From Pardosa pseudoannulata (taxonomy: Eukaryota > Arthropoda > Arachnida > Araneae > Lycosidae): a stretch of 64,000 bases of DNA. This document shows positions 14,401-22,500 of the stretch, piece by piece (position 1 is the stretch's first letter; each line of letters begins with the position of its first letter). Location of the stretch: positions 35,067,309-35,131,308 of the forward strand of contig CM063506.1 of NCBI GenBank assembly GCA_032207245.1. Direction: 5' to 3'. The position numbers and the translations under genes are program-made. The notes under the pieces were generated by a model. The model was not told the DNA's origin. It searched no databases and worked only from the letters and a program-made list of their open reading frames with translations.

Positions 14401-15150
14401 TTTTTCACACAAAAATAGCAATAACTCGATAAAATGGCTTAAATTTATAATTGATTTCAGCAGACAATCTTAATTTTTTTTAATTTTAAGAATTGCATAT
14501 TTTGAAGTCTCAGTTAAAAGATATATAGCCTTAATAATAATTTGAGTTATGTATTGATTATTTTAACTCTTAATAAAAGTGAAGTTTTAAGAAAGATTCA
14601 ATAGCTTCTATTCAGTATTTTTTTTTATTATTGCTATTAACACTAGATTGCCCAAGGCAGTCATTTTGACTGTTTTTTAATTTCAATTAGAAAAACAATT
14701 ATGAAATATAATGACACAATTTCTTAGAATTTGGTGACTTTTTCTATTACATATAAATGGGTTTATGAATAATTGTAGTTACTTCTGCCCTCCTTTATTA
14801 CATAGTATTAAAAAGGAATTTTAAACAAATTTCTTTACATATTTGTTATTTTTTCACAATGCAGTCATTTTGACTGTTTTTGGGCAATATAGGTATACAA
14901 GACATCTTGGGCAATCTAGTGTTAAGTACCTATTAATAGTGAAACAGAAAAACAATTTTCAGAAGTTTCTTGTTAATGAAAATGAATCTTTTAAATGTTT
15001 GTTTTAATAATGCCCCTTATCCCTTCCTTCTTTTTTTCCCCCAGAGGTAGTCATTTTTGCTCACAACAAGATGAAGAATGGGTAACCTTTTTGGAAAAAG
15101 CAGTGGATCATAACTGGCTCAGAATCAGTGACTTGGTTCTAGCAGATTGA
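1547..15150 (+). CDS. CCNDBP1: Cyclin-D1-binding protein 1 (GCIP/DIP1) orthologue, 5'-incomplete, 7 exons
   Basis: Exons: 1547-1708, 3823-3910, 5498-5565, 8610-8686, 11641-11952, 13461-13507 and 15045-15150 (TGA at 15148-15150). All have AG/GT borders and the phases agree across every junction, giving 285 residues. The order of conserved blocks matches vertebrate CCNDBP1: a SHEAT...PLPSQEE block followed by FIAVFFTLPKSKG; an acidic middle (ENDEDSSDEF); LIKATKACLKK; VDDFVLSLYPPMNH; and a C-terminal EEW..FLEKAVDHNWLRI block. The human family member is about 360 residues, so roughly 45-75 N-terminal residues are missing, presumably encoded left of the window. In mammals the protein binds cyclin D1 and Grap2 and acts as a negative regulator of cell-cycle and bHLH transcription; that role is inferred here by homology. 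The neighbouring gene converges on it. Confidence 0.88.
1855..1880. repeat. (TA)n microsatellite
   Basis: Almost uninterrupted TA repeat next to the short TIR element. Confidence 0.85.
1883..2125. mobile_element. Short TIR element related to the 28966-29882 pogo/Tigger-like element
   Basis: The left end AAAACTTCTCTGAGTGTCC and the right end GGCCTCTCAGAGAGGTTTACAG are imperfect inverted repeats. The inner ends and about 190 bp of interior (GTCAGACTTGTTTATATTAC etc.) match the left part of the 28966-29882 element in inverse orientation. It lies between (TA)n tracts, so TA duplications cannot be judged. About 243 bp, non-coding. Confidence 0.6.
2126..2170. repeat. (TA)n microsatellite
   Basis: Uninterrupted TA repeat of about 45 bp that begins at the right edge of the 1883-2125 element. 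Confidence 0.95.
2459..2497. repeat. (TA)n microsatellite
   Basis: Uninterrupted TA repeat of about 39 bp ending two bases before the hAT MITE target duplication. Confidence 0.95.
2507..2675. mobile_element. hAT MITE with perfect 8-bp target duplication
   Basis: CAGGGCTGGTTCT (2507-2519) and AGAACCAGCCCTG (2663-2675) are perfect 13-bp terminal inverted repeats starting with the CAGGG of hAT elements. The flanks CACATAGG (2499-2506) and CACATAGG (2676-2683) are an exact 8-bp target duplication. It is 169 bp with no coding content; ORFs seen on both strands are by-products of its palindromic design. Confidence 0.93.
3823..3910 (+). CDS. CCNDBP1: CCNDBP1-like exon b
   Basis: Acceptor TTGTTCCAG precedes 3823 and donor GTGCAT follows 3910. 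The exon completes a Gly codon and ends in phase 2. It encodes KLLHHNIRYYVISVLQGMKE, matching the helix with a conserved hydrophobic-GM pattern that follows the LPK.QG motif in the family. Confidence 0.8.
4197..5366 (-). pseudogene. Tc1/mariner-superfamily transposon with broken transposase
   Basis: Terminal inverted repeats of about 29 bp (CATAGTCCAATCACATTAAT... at 4197 against CACAGTCCAGTCATATTATT... read inward from 5366), flanked by TA (4195-4196, 5367-5368). On the minus strand, fragments such as DGIYQQDNMMCHKA and VRAWFKEHQDEL, with a following SP.L.P(I)-type segment in another frame, match the DDE domain of Tc1/mariner transposases including the Q(Q)DN second catalytic Asp. Stops and frameshifts break the gene. 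It sits in a CCNDBP1-like intron. Confidence 0.85.
5498..5565 (+). CDS. CCNDBP1: CCNDBP1-like exon c
   Basis: Acceptor TTTATAG precedes 5498 and donor GTAACA follows 5565. It is 68 bp long, enters in phase 2 and ends in phase 1. It encodes TTQLQNVGNVWEKCEAVENL; the V-W-x-x-C core is the family's recognisable element here. Confidence 0.8.
6065..6430 (+). pseudogene. RNase H fragment of the non-LTR element
   Basis: Coding meaning starts only at 6184; the upstream codons belong to older flanking repeat. The sequence QAELAAILVCANN...SDNQAALMAL...VWVPGH is an RNase H module. The frame shifts at about 6415-6425, after which SNEIADNLAK continues in another frame. Confidence 0.85.
6184..7054 (+). 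mobile_element. 5'-truncated non-LTR retrotransposon with 13-bp target duplication
   Basis: The 13-mer TAACTTATATAAA occurs at 6171-6183 and 7055-7067, bracketing 871 bp. The insert begins inside an RNase H domain: VFQAELAAI (catalytic Glu), then ILSDNQAAL (catalytic Asp), then LVWVPGH; the first Asp motif is lost by truncation. A frameshift near 6420 separates this from a downstream frame to 6926 containing a CKGC...SSLHILCDC zinc-knuckle-like tail. The 3' end is a G run and a TAAATC/TAAATC tail. This layout suits I/jockey/R1-type elements. Confidence 0.9.
6471..6926 (+). pseudogene. C-terminal ORF2 fragment of the non-LTR element
   Basis: 151 codons follow the RNase H part. It shows a basic helical stretch, LLTGHCCLKRHL, and the CKGC...ESSLHILCDC motif typical of the end of arthropod non-LTR ORF2, where the C-x-C..H..C cluster follows RNase H. 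Confidence 0.8.
8610..8686 (+). CDS. CCNDBP1: CCNDBP1-like exon d
   Basis: Acceptor TATTTCAG ends at 8609 and donor GTAAGT is at 8687. It encodes DNRDAVVSLCRGEHDVVQDA then SQELMD, matching the DNK-A......D.VKDA.EE segment of the family. It ends in phase 0. Confidence 0.8.
8990..9768. repeat. GTCATGGAAAGTCATGG-type dispersed repeat
   Basis: Variants of GTCATGGAAAGTCATGGA recur at about 9000, 9035, 9071 and 9679-9725. ATCTGCTAAA follows the motif in two of them. The right edge GGCAGATACCCTG reads CAGGGTATCTGCC on the minus strand, a possible hAT-like terminus. No ORF of interest. Confidence 0.4.
9853..10010 (+). repeat. tRNA-derived SINE, family A
   Basis: Contains a tRNA-like head with a B-box-like GGGTTTGAATCCC (9901-9913) and the A-box-like TTGAATGGTAGAGTG, followed by the family body GGCATGG....CATAGCTGTTCGGAATCAGC and an end GCACACCAAAC. 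It matches, on the opposite strand, the copies at 16800, 36330, 43830, 45220, 47864 and 60060. Confidence 0.8.
10020..10490 (+). repeat. Second copy of the repeat at 5644-6180
   Basis: Shared blocks in the same order include TTAGGGAATTTTTCAAAATT, CATTTCATAACTTTTAGTT, CTGACACATACCTATT and ACTTATATAAG. This copy has no retrotransposon at the ACTTATATAA site, so it acts as the empty-site control for the insertion at 6184. Confidence 0.5.
10885..11365 (+). repeat. Unclassified repeat, copy 1 of the pair with 19500-19980
   Basis: From AATATATCAAAATTATT through TTTTTCCCAG, TTTCCCAGCTGTC and AATAAAGTTT it can be aligned with 19505-19970. The AATAAA near the end, followed by about 50 bp, recalls an LTR polyadenylation region, but termini were not found. 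It lies upstream of the CCNDBP1-like exon e. Confidence 0.5.
11641..11952 (+). CDS. CCNDBP1: CCNDBP1-like exon e (largest)
   Basis: Acceptor CTCTTAAG ends at 11640 and donor GTACAA is at 11953; 104 codons in phase 0. The exon carries the acidic stretch (ENDEDSSDEFF), the W..SD...LLPC block, the diagnostic LIKATKACLKK motif, a second acidic stretch, and VDDFVLSLYPPMNH. This is the strongest single piece of evidence for the gene's identity. Confidence 0.9.
12150..12340 (+). repeat. CAGGGTGTCTAC-type repeat end
   Basis: CAGGGTGTCTACTGAATTTT at 12150 resembles one end of a widespread class of arthropod dispersed repeats that begin CAGGGTGTC. The rest decays into AT-rich sequence. Confidence 0.35.
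13461..13507 (+). CDS. CCNDBP1: CCNDBP1-like exon f
   Basis: A 47-bp exon with a poly-T acceptor (TTTTTTTCAG) and donor GTAAGA. It encodes ASIVRNTCKDLLSCV and ends in phase 2. Its position between the YPPM block and the final W...LINAIDH-like block fits the family. Confidence 0.75.
14641..14921. mobile_element. piggyBac-like MITE (TTAA target)
   Basis: CACTAGATTGCCCAAG (14641-14656) and CTTGGGCAATCTAGTG (14906-14921) are perfect 16-bp inverted repeats, flanked on both sides by TTAA (14637-14640, 14922-14925). Just inside each end the hairpin-forming CAGTCATTTTGACTG occurs (14658-14672 and 14862-14876). 281 bp, non-coding. Confidence 0.92.
15045..15150 (+). CDS. CCNDBP1: CCNDBP1-like terminal exon
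   Basis: Acceptor TTTTTCCCCCAG ends at 15044. The reading frame encodes EEWVTFLEKAVDHNWLRISD and closes with TGA at 15148. The D.W...L..A.DH...RI pattern matches the C-terminus of CCNDBP1. Acceptor usage one AG further on would break the frame. Confidence 0.85.
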
Positions 15151-15425
15151 TACATTATATTTATATAGTTGTGTATATAATGTATAAAAGTAAACAAAAT
15201 TTTGTGTATGTGTGTTTTATATTCTAAATAGCAGTGCTGTGGATTATTAATTGGTAGAATAAGGAATTATATACCAAGTTATATTTGTACCTTTCTCACT
15301 AATACAATATTTTTATTAGTTCTGTTATTATAATCATTTGATTGCAATATTTTTAAGAAAGAAAACAATTGTATGGTTAGAAGATCATTTATTGAAAACT
15401 TTAGAGATTATGTACAGTGAATTAA

Positions 15426-15431
15426 AATAAA
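15426..15431 (+). terminator. Polyadenylation signal AATAAA for the CCNDBP1-like gene
   Basis: The canonical hexamer lies 276 bp after the stop codon. Another AATAAA is near 15880, so the 3' end is not unique. It is a candidate only, because AATAAA is frequent in such AT-rich DNA. Confidence 0.4.
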
Positions 15432-16794
15432 CTACTTCTAGACATATACAAACATTTAACACTTTGGCATTTTAACACTTTCTTTTGGACAAAATACAAG
15501 ATGTCAGATAAAATCTAGATACAATGTCTCACACAGTTATGGCTTTCATAAATTCTAGTGTAAGAATATAATGCCTGAAAAGGTTGTCTGTTGATCTTTT
15601 ATATAATTTTGAATTTTCTTAAAATATTTATTTATTTCAGACCTAAAGATAGTCATAATATATTTTAAATTCGTTTTTATCCTCTTAATGTATAAAATTA
15701 CTTTTGACATAGAGATAATGTGAGAGGATTTCAAAATACTCTTACTTTGATCTTGGCTTGTGGTTTTACATGAAGTATTGCTGAGTTGACAATCTTAAGT
15801 TTATAAAAGCTTAGTTATGAGAGTGAGATTTCAACTACACATCTTTGTCCCTGGGTTTACAATGTTAATCTGAGAAGAATAAAGATTTTTGCCCTTACTG
15901 TAACTCCCAAACTGTGTGTGTGTGCCTTAAATACTCATAGATAATGAATTAATATTTTTGTGCACTCAATTTTTACAAGTGTTAAAATTGTCATTCATGA
16001 AAACTTTGATTTCTTGAAGTAGATTATATATTAGTGAAAAGTATTACTCCAAGCTATATTTATTAGTCTGAATAAATAATTTTTATTTTAGAAATTTCAA
16101 AAGTATACTTCATTCCCTTTTATTCTAGTGTACACACTTTCTAATTTTGACTGAAACTTCAGAATTAATTATCTAATAATCAAGTGATGCTTGTTAAATA
16201 TCAATTATATTGTAATAATTTGTGAAAATAAGAATTGCATAGAATACATTATGAAATAATTAGATGTTTTTTAAGTTATAATTTCTATGGAATGTTTCAA
16301 TTAAATACATTTTTTCTTATCTGTCACCATCGTATCTGTTATTAAAAAAATTTAAATATGTGAGGCATTGTATACTATTAGCCAAAAGGAATATTTCCAT
16401 TAGTTTATTAGAAATCAACCAACAAAACATACAACATTTATGTTACCTTTAACCACTATGCATAAACTCTGAAAACTATGAAACATTTTACTATTTTGAA
16501 TATAAACTTTATACATTTTAGAAAAGTTATTAAGGATGTGAATAAGCTATGATTTCTCCCTAACATCTATTTTCATGCAAACATATTGATTAACAGCTCA
16601 AATTATGTTTCTTACCTTAATTGTTATTTTATTTAGGTTTCAGTGTTGATATGCGTGAAATTAATTGTATTTACTTATAAAATATCAATTTAAGATTTAT
16701 GTTAGAAAACTTTACTAATTAATAACTCCCTGTTTTGTATATTAGAAATAAGTAATAAATTTCTATTCATTGATCAAGATATTAACTTGCAATC

Positions 16795-16970
16795 GGTTAG
16801 TTGATTTGGAGTGCTTCAGTTTACTGATTTGCCACCAAGAGCTAGAGACCTGCATCTACTGCTAAAAACTGATTTAGATCTACTACGAACATCCATACCA
16901 TTAGCAGGATTTGAACTCACAAACTGATACCAAAGAGCAACACCCTAGGCATTTAGCCATTTTTTGGCAT
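16795..16970 (-). repeat. tRNA-derived SINE, family A
   Basis: On the minus strand: AAAAAATGGCTAAATGCCTAGGG, B box GAGTTTGAATCC (16904-16919 region), body and end AAGCACTCCAAATC. It lies between the two convergent genes. Old copy with many changes. Confidence 0.75.
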
Positions 16971-17281
16971 TGACTTGCAATTAGAAAATATTTTCTCATC
17001 TGTGCAAATAAATACATACAATGATAAAATGTCAATTTGAAGCGAACAGCTTATATTTTAATTACCTATCAGAATGTAATTTTTACACAAATTATGTAGT
17101 AAAAGAAAATCTTAAATTTCTATAACAATTTTATATACTACATAAAAGTATGTTAAAAACCATATTTTATGCATATAGTTGAGATTACTATCTCTTTGCC
17201 TTTTTACACATTTTTATTTTCTAAGAAATAGAATACAAAAATATTGCATAAAAACAGTTACAGTTTTCTGCATATAAACAG

Positions 17282-17287
17282 TTTATT
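17282..17287 (-). terminator. Polyadenylation signal AATAAA for the CD109-like gene
   Basis: TTTATT on the + strand (AATAAA on the coding strand) lies about 205 bp after the stop. It is a candidate only, since the hexamer is common here. Confidence 0.35.
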
Positions 17288-17491
17288 GATTGGTTCAATG
17301 AAACAGGAAAAAAATTTAAAAACCTGATTTTCCTAATGTCCAAAATAGAATGTTAACAAAGTAGGCAGTTTTTTTTGCTCTATATATATCTTTCTTCTAG
17401 CTGAACTTATCTAAAAACCTTACTAAACCAAGAACAGCACTATTTCACTATGTAATCTGGGGTACAAAATAAAATAATTCAAGAGCACTTT

Positions 17492-17694
17492 CTATTTCCA
17501 AAGTAAAAGCATAAGAAAAAGAAACGAGATCACTTTGAAGAAATTATCAGGTAAGTTTTGTCCAGAACTTTTTCCTGTAAGTTCATCTTGTTCAGTTGCA
17601 GTTTCCTTATAGCAACCATCTCCACAGTCAGTATCATCACAAATGTCACATAATACAGTTTTATGAGGGCGGTAAAACATACGAGCACTTTTAG
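17492..17694 (-). CDS. CD109-like terminal exon: four-Cys patch and GPI-like tail
   Basis: Residues 1375-1441 plus stop (TAG at 17492-17494). After [10 protein letters not shown] comes a cysteine patch ([13 protein letters not shown]). A polar Ser-Gly linker ([12 protein letters not shown]) then leads to an uninterrupted hydrophobic C-terminus ([16 protein letters not shown]). A small-residue omega region, spacer and terminal hydrophobic stretch with no cytoplasmic tail is the GPI-anchor signal layout, as in CD109. Secreted insect TEPs lack such a tail. Confidence 0.9.
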
Positions 17695-19486
17695 CTGAAA
17701 TAAAAAAAAAATATTTTAAAACAACTGAAAAAAAAAGTTGCAAAGATATTATACATTTTTACTTTTTTGTATACATAGCATAGGGAAAGTACTGTAATTA
17801 TCTAAAAGTTAGACCTTGAGATTATGATTCATCTTCACATGTTAGACTTGATTTCAAAAGTACAATTTTAAAATTATGCGTGTGCGTACATAAATCGAGT
17901 ATGCTTTGTCTTACAGATAAAACCTAAATTGGAATATATACATTATAGTAAAATTGTATTTTTCTATATATTTTTGGGTTACTTCTGGCTTTTGTTCTCA
18001 TTATTTAAGTACATAAAATAACATGTTTACATAAATAAGACATATGTGATACTGTTTATATTTTCTGTAAAAGTAAACACATGAAACATGACATGACATT
18101 AATTACAATTCTATGAGTATATGAGAAAGTCAAAGGGAGCTACTTTCAATTTTTATACTAAAATATGTATTACCTTGACTGTAAAAATCATACACTCTTA
18201 CAGGAGCTCTTCTCTGATGTGCTACTTTGTGAATTCTGTGTGCTGGTACTGTAACACAAGATTCTTCTCTGTCAAGCTGTTAAAAGAATTTTTTAAAGAA
18301 ATCATGAGATGCAAAATGTTAAAAACTGCAACTTTTCAAACATCTAATATGCAATGACCCTGGAGTCATTAACAGGAACATTGAATATTACAAAGAAAAA
18401 ATCAGTTTTTACCACATTTACCTGTGATGTTAAATATGTCATTCAGAATTTCTATCTTTCATTTAGTTTTGAAAAGTTACAATTATAGTAACAGATATTT
18501 TAAGGTTAATATGTAAAAAAGTTGTACTTTTAGTGAGTGTGTAACTAGAAATTTATTACAGAAAAAATATTCGATAAAAATTAGTTTTCTGTTTAAGTAA
18601 AACTACTTATTTCTACTAATGAATAAAGTATAATTATGTATAGGAACTAATAATTAATATTCATTAAATCTGAAATAGAAATTTAAAAATAATTATAGGC
18701 AAGAAAAATTTAATTTCTTTTGAGTGAGTACTTGAAACATAACTTACCCTATCAAAATATATCACAACACCTGTATCCTGGAGCTGAGTTTCAACACGTT
18801 TTACTTTAGGAATTTGCAAAATACTTGGTAATGCATCTACATCAGCCACATAGCCAGATGGTAATCCAACTTCCATAACTGCCATATTACTAGTATCATT
18901 TCTCCTTTCTCTTTGACTAAGAAAACAAAAAAGGCTTTTTAAAATAACCCCAAAGCCAAAATATATTTATCAGAGTTCCATAAGATGCTACTTAATAATA
19001 ATAAATAAAATTTAAAAAAAAGTAAGCTACAAACTTGGAGTAAATATTTCATAATTAACCTTCATTGTGTTAATAGATAGCTAAACAAAATATTACTATA
19101 AATATGTGCACATGCAGGATCAGATTTCATTATGATCACTTTTTACTTTTGATTTTCTCAAGAACTACTTTGCAACATTGTATGCAATATGAGTGTGGTA
19201 AGCCCATAATGAGAAAGTAATAAGATATAAGCATTTTTCAGACTTACTGAGAACATATACTGAGTTGGAGGTAACTTGCTGTAGAAGTTTTATCCAGAAG
19301 TGCATTTAAAAAGAACTGGGGTGCTTCTCCAGAAACAGCTAAGTTAAAAGACCACGAAATCTATAAAGTAAAGAGAAAAAAAATATATGCATTATAAAAT
19401 GAAAAGGCTCAAAACTTTTTTTAAAAGGAAATAGATTATTATAGTGTTTTCTTTTGAGTCAAAGATAAGGTAATGAAAAGTAAACA

Positions 19487-19520
<34 letters not shown>

Positions 19521-22500
19521 CATATCAAAATTATTATACTTAAACTATCTCTTAAAAATTCTCCTCTTTTCCATTTTTAATCATTTTAATCTATTTTCCC
19601 AGCCACAAAATATCTTATTAAAAAGAGTGTCAATGACTTAAATTATTCCAACCAATTTCTCAAAGCTTTCTCTGAAAAGAAATGTAAATTTTTTGTCCAA
19701 TGGCCACATTTTCCAGCTGTCCCCGGCTCACTTTTTCCACTGATTTAAGTACCTTTTTCCTGTCAATATTACTGACTAAACTGCTTTCACTGAGAAAGAA
19801 TTCATCTCTGTGTCTCACTCTGGGGTCCAACCCTGTAATCCATGTGTTTCACGTATCATTCCATTCTCTATCTTATACTTAGAAATATATCATTTTCATA
19901 GCTCTAAAATAAAGTTTTAAGTTCTTTTATGGACTCACTGTTCTCTTTAATGTGCCACAACTGTTCAATAGTCTAGTTGCTTAGGCTTCTCATTGCCCAG
20001 TAGCCCAAGTAAGTAAAAACAATAGGGGCTACAAGTAACTGGCAGAGTAATTTTCACTGGTGTACGTAAATATATATAAACTTAAATATTTGCTAATAAA
20101 TGCAAAGCATACGAAAAAACACTAAAATAATTTTTATTTTAGAACTTATATTTAAATAAAATGTATAAATTGTAAATTCAAAGGTTTACTGAAGATTTAA
20201 AACTAAGCTGATATTCTACTGAAAGGTTAGAAAAAAGACTCAAAATAACAAATTTATCTAACAATAATACTTACTTGAACAAGACCAATACCAGAACCAG
20301 ATGTTTCTACTTCTACATAAGGAACATCTGTAGGTATCTACAACAAAAAAATGAATATTACATGGTTTGAATATACCAAGTAAAAAGGAGCTTTATCAAT
20401 TAATATTTAAAACAAAGTGTCATAATGTTTAGAGTCATACTTAAAAAAGTAAGGCAAGGTAAACTAAATTAAATTGTAATTCTTGTACTTAAAAGAAACA
20501 TTAAAGAAAAGCAATGTTTACTAAATAATATGACCTATCATACAGTAGTGTAATGCAGATTTTTTGCCACAACATTTAATTTAAGTACCACAGAAGTAGA
20601 GGTTTGGTCGCACATTGGCACAAATACAAGGATAACTCTTAGCACATTTTGACTGTGGCAAAAGAAAAACAACTTTAGTTTTAAGTAATTTTATGCTGTC
20701 TTTATTAATACCAAAATTTTATGCTGACTTTTTTAGACTATTTCTGAGGCACACAGTTTGAGAATTGTAGTGCTAGACCATGTGGCCAATAATAATTTTA
20801 CTTTGATGCCAATGACAATAGTTTCAACTCTGGTAACTTTATCTAAAGATACCACTTTTTTATAAATTTAAATAATATGAACTTTAAAAATTTAAAAAGT
20901 GCTAATTTTGGTTATTTATTGTTTATGTAGAAGTACAGCTTATGTAGTAGTACATTTTTTAGTCAATTACCAATTCACTACAGATGTAGATTGCTATTTT
21001 GTAGTGATTGTAATATAGATAAAAGTCATTGCAAATTTATTTTAAAATTTTTGTGCTTTTTCTCAATTCAGAATATTTGCTAATTTTATATATTTTTTTT
21101 CTAAAAAACCTTTGTTTATTTTTGCAATTTGGTAACCTTTTGATGCTGGCAGCAAAATATGTTACCAAGAAGAACATATATTGCATCTCTTCCATGCATC
21201 CGTATATGAGCTAATCCCCCACTGCAGATCTATAAAAAGCCCCAAAATTTTTCAGTTTATTCATGGAAATATTCAGTATTTAAAAGAAAGAAAAGGGTTT
21301 TTTTTTATGAGTATTTATTTTTAAAGATCTGAAATCCAGTAATGAGAAAAATTCAATGCTAAAATAAAGCAGTTTTTTTTAATAAAGCAGTGGTGTAATG
21401 GAATTATGAGTAAATGATGTGAATTCATAGAGGGTGTTAACACATTTTTGTAATGATTTTGATTCTATATGAATTAATATTTAAATTTTAAAATAAAAAA
21501 GTAATTTGCATCAAATTAGAATAGGGTTTAAATAGTGTCTGCAGCATTAAAAATATTCAGTGTTTTAAAATGTTGCTGCAAAAAAACTATAAATTAAAGG
21601 TTTGGTTTGGTTTGGAGCACTACGGTCTACTGTTTTGCACACGGGGGCTAATGAGACCACAATAAATTAAAGGCTATATTTTTGCACTAAAAAAAAAAAA
21701 AAAAAAAAATCAAAAAATCAAAAACATAAAATCATGATTTTAATATTTCTACATGCAAAATAAGTGACATAATTAATAAGAAAGAAAATAAGCATCATAA
21801 TTAACATTTGACTGAGATAAAGCAAAAACTGCATACATAACAAAAATACATACACCTGCTATAAAATTTAAAATAAAATCTTTTTTTTTTTTTTTTAAAT
21901 CAAACACCCCAAGGCAAAATCTTTAACTATCTTCATAGGAACTATGAACAAAATTATGAAGTTTTTTATTGAAGCTCATAATAAAAAAAAAGGTATGTTA
22001 GATATAAAATTTTTGTGGTTAAAAAAAGATCAAATTACCAGTAAAAAAGAGAAGAAAAAAAAAAAAGACTGAAAATATTGACTCGGAGAAAACAAGGAAA
22101 GTTTTGTTAAAGTTTTTATGTTTATTGCTGGATCCTCAAAACAAGGACAGGAGAAAAAAAATGTCAAAATTAATTTGGATTACTATCAGAAATATATTTT
22201 AGCTGATATTTTAAAATAAGATAATTCCATACCTTTACTCAAACAGTCTTCATTGAGTAAAGTTCTACCAGAATAAGGCTAAAAGCCATACATTTAAATC
22301 TACTGCTCTATTTAATGAAAAAAAGAAAAATGAAACCAGAATTTGAAGCTATTCTCTCTAAATCCATCCCAAGTCCCCTGAGTTGTCTCATATATATTAC
22401 TTTGCATTTGGACTTTTAAGACAAGCTCTTTATAAGCAGCATCTCAAAAACGTGATGGCCTAAAAGATGATAGACTGTAGACAATTACGATGGAGGAGTA

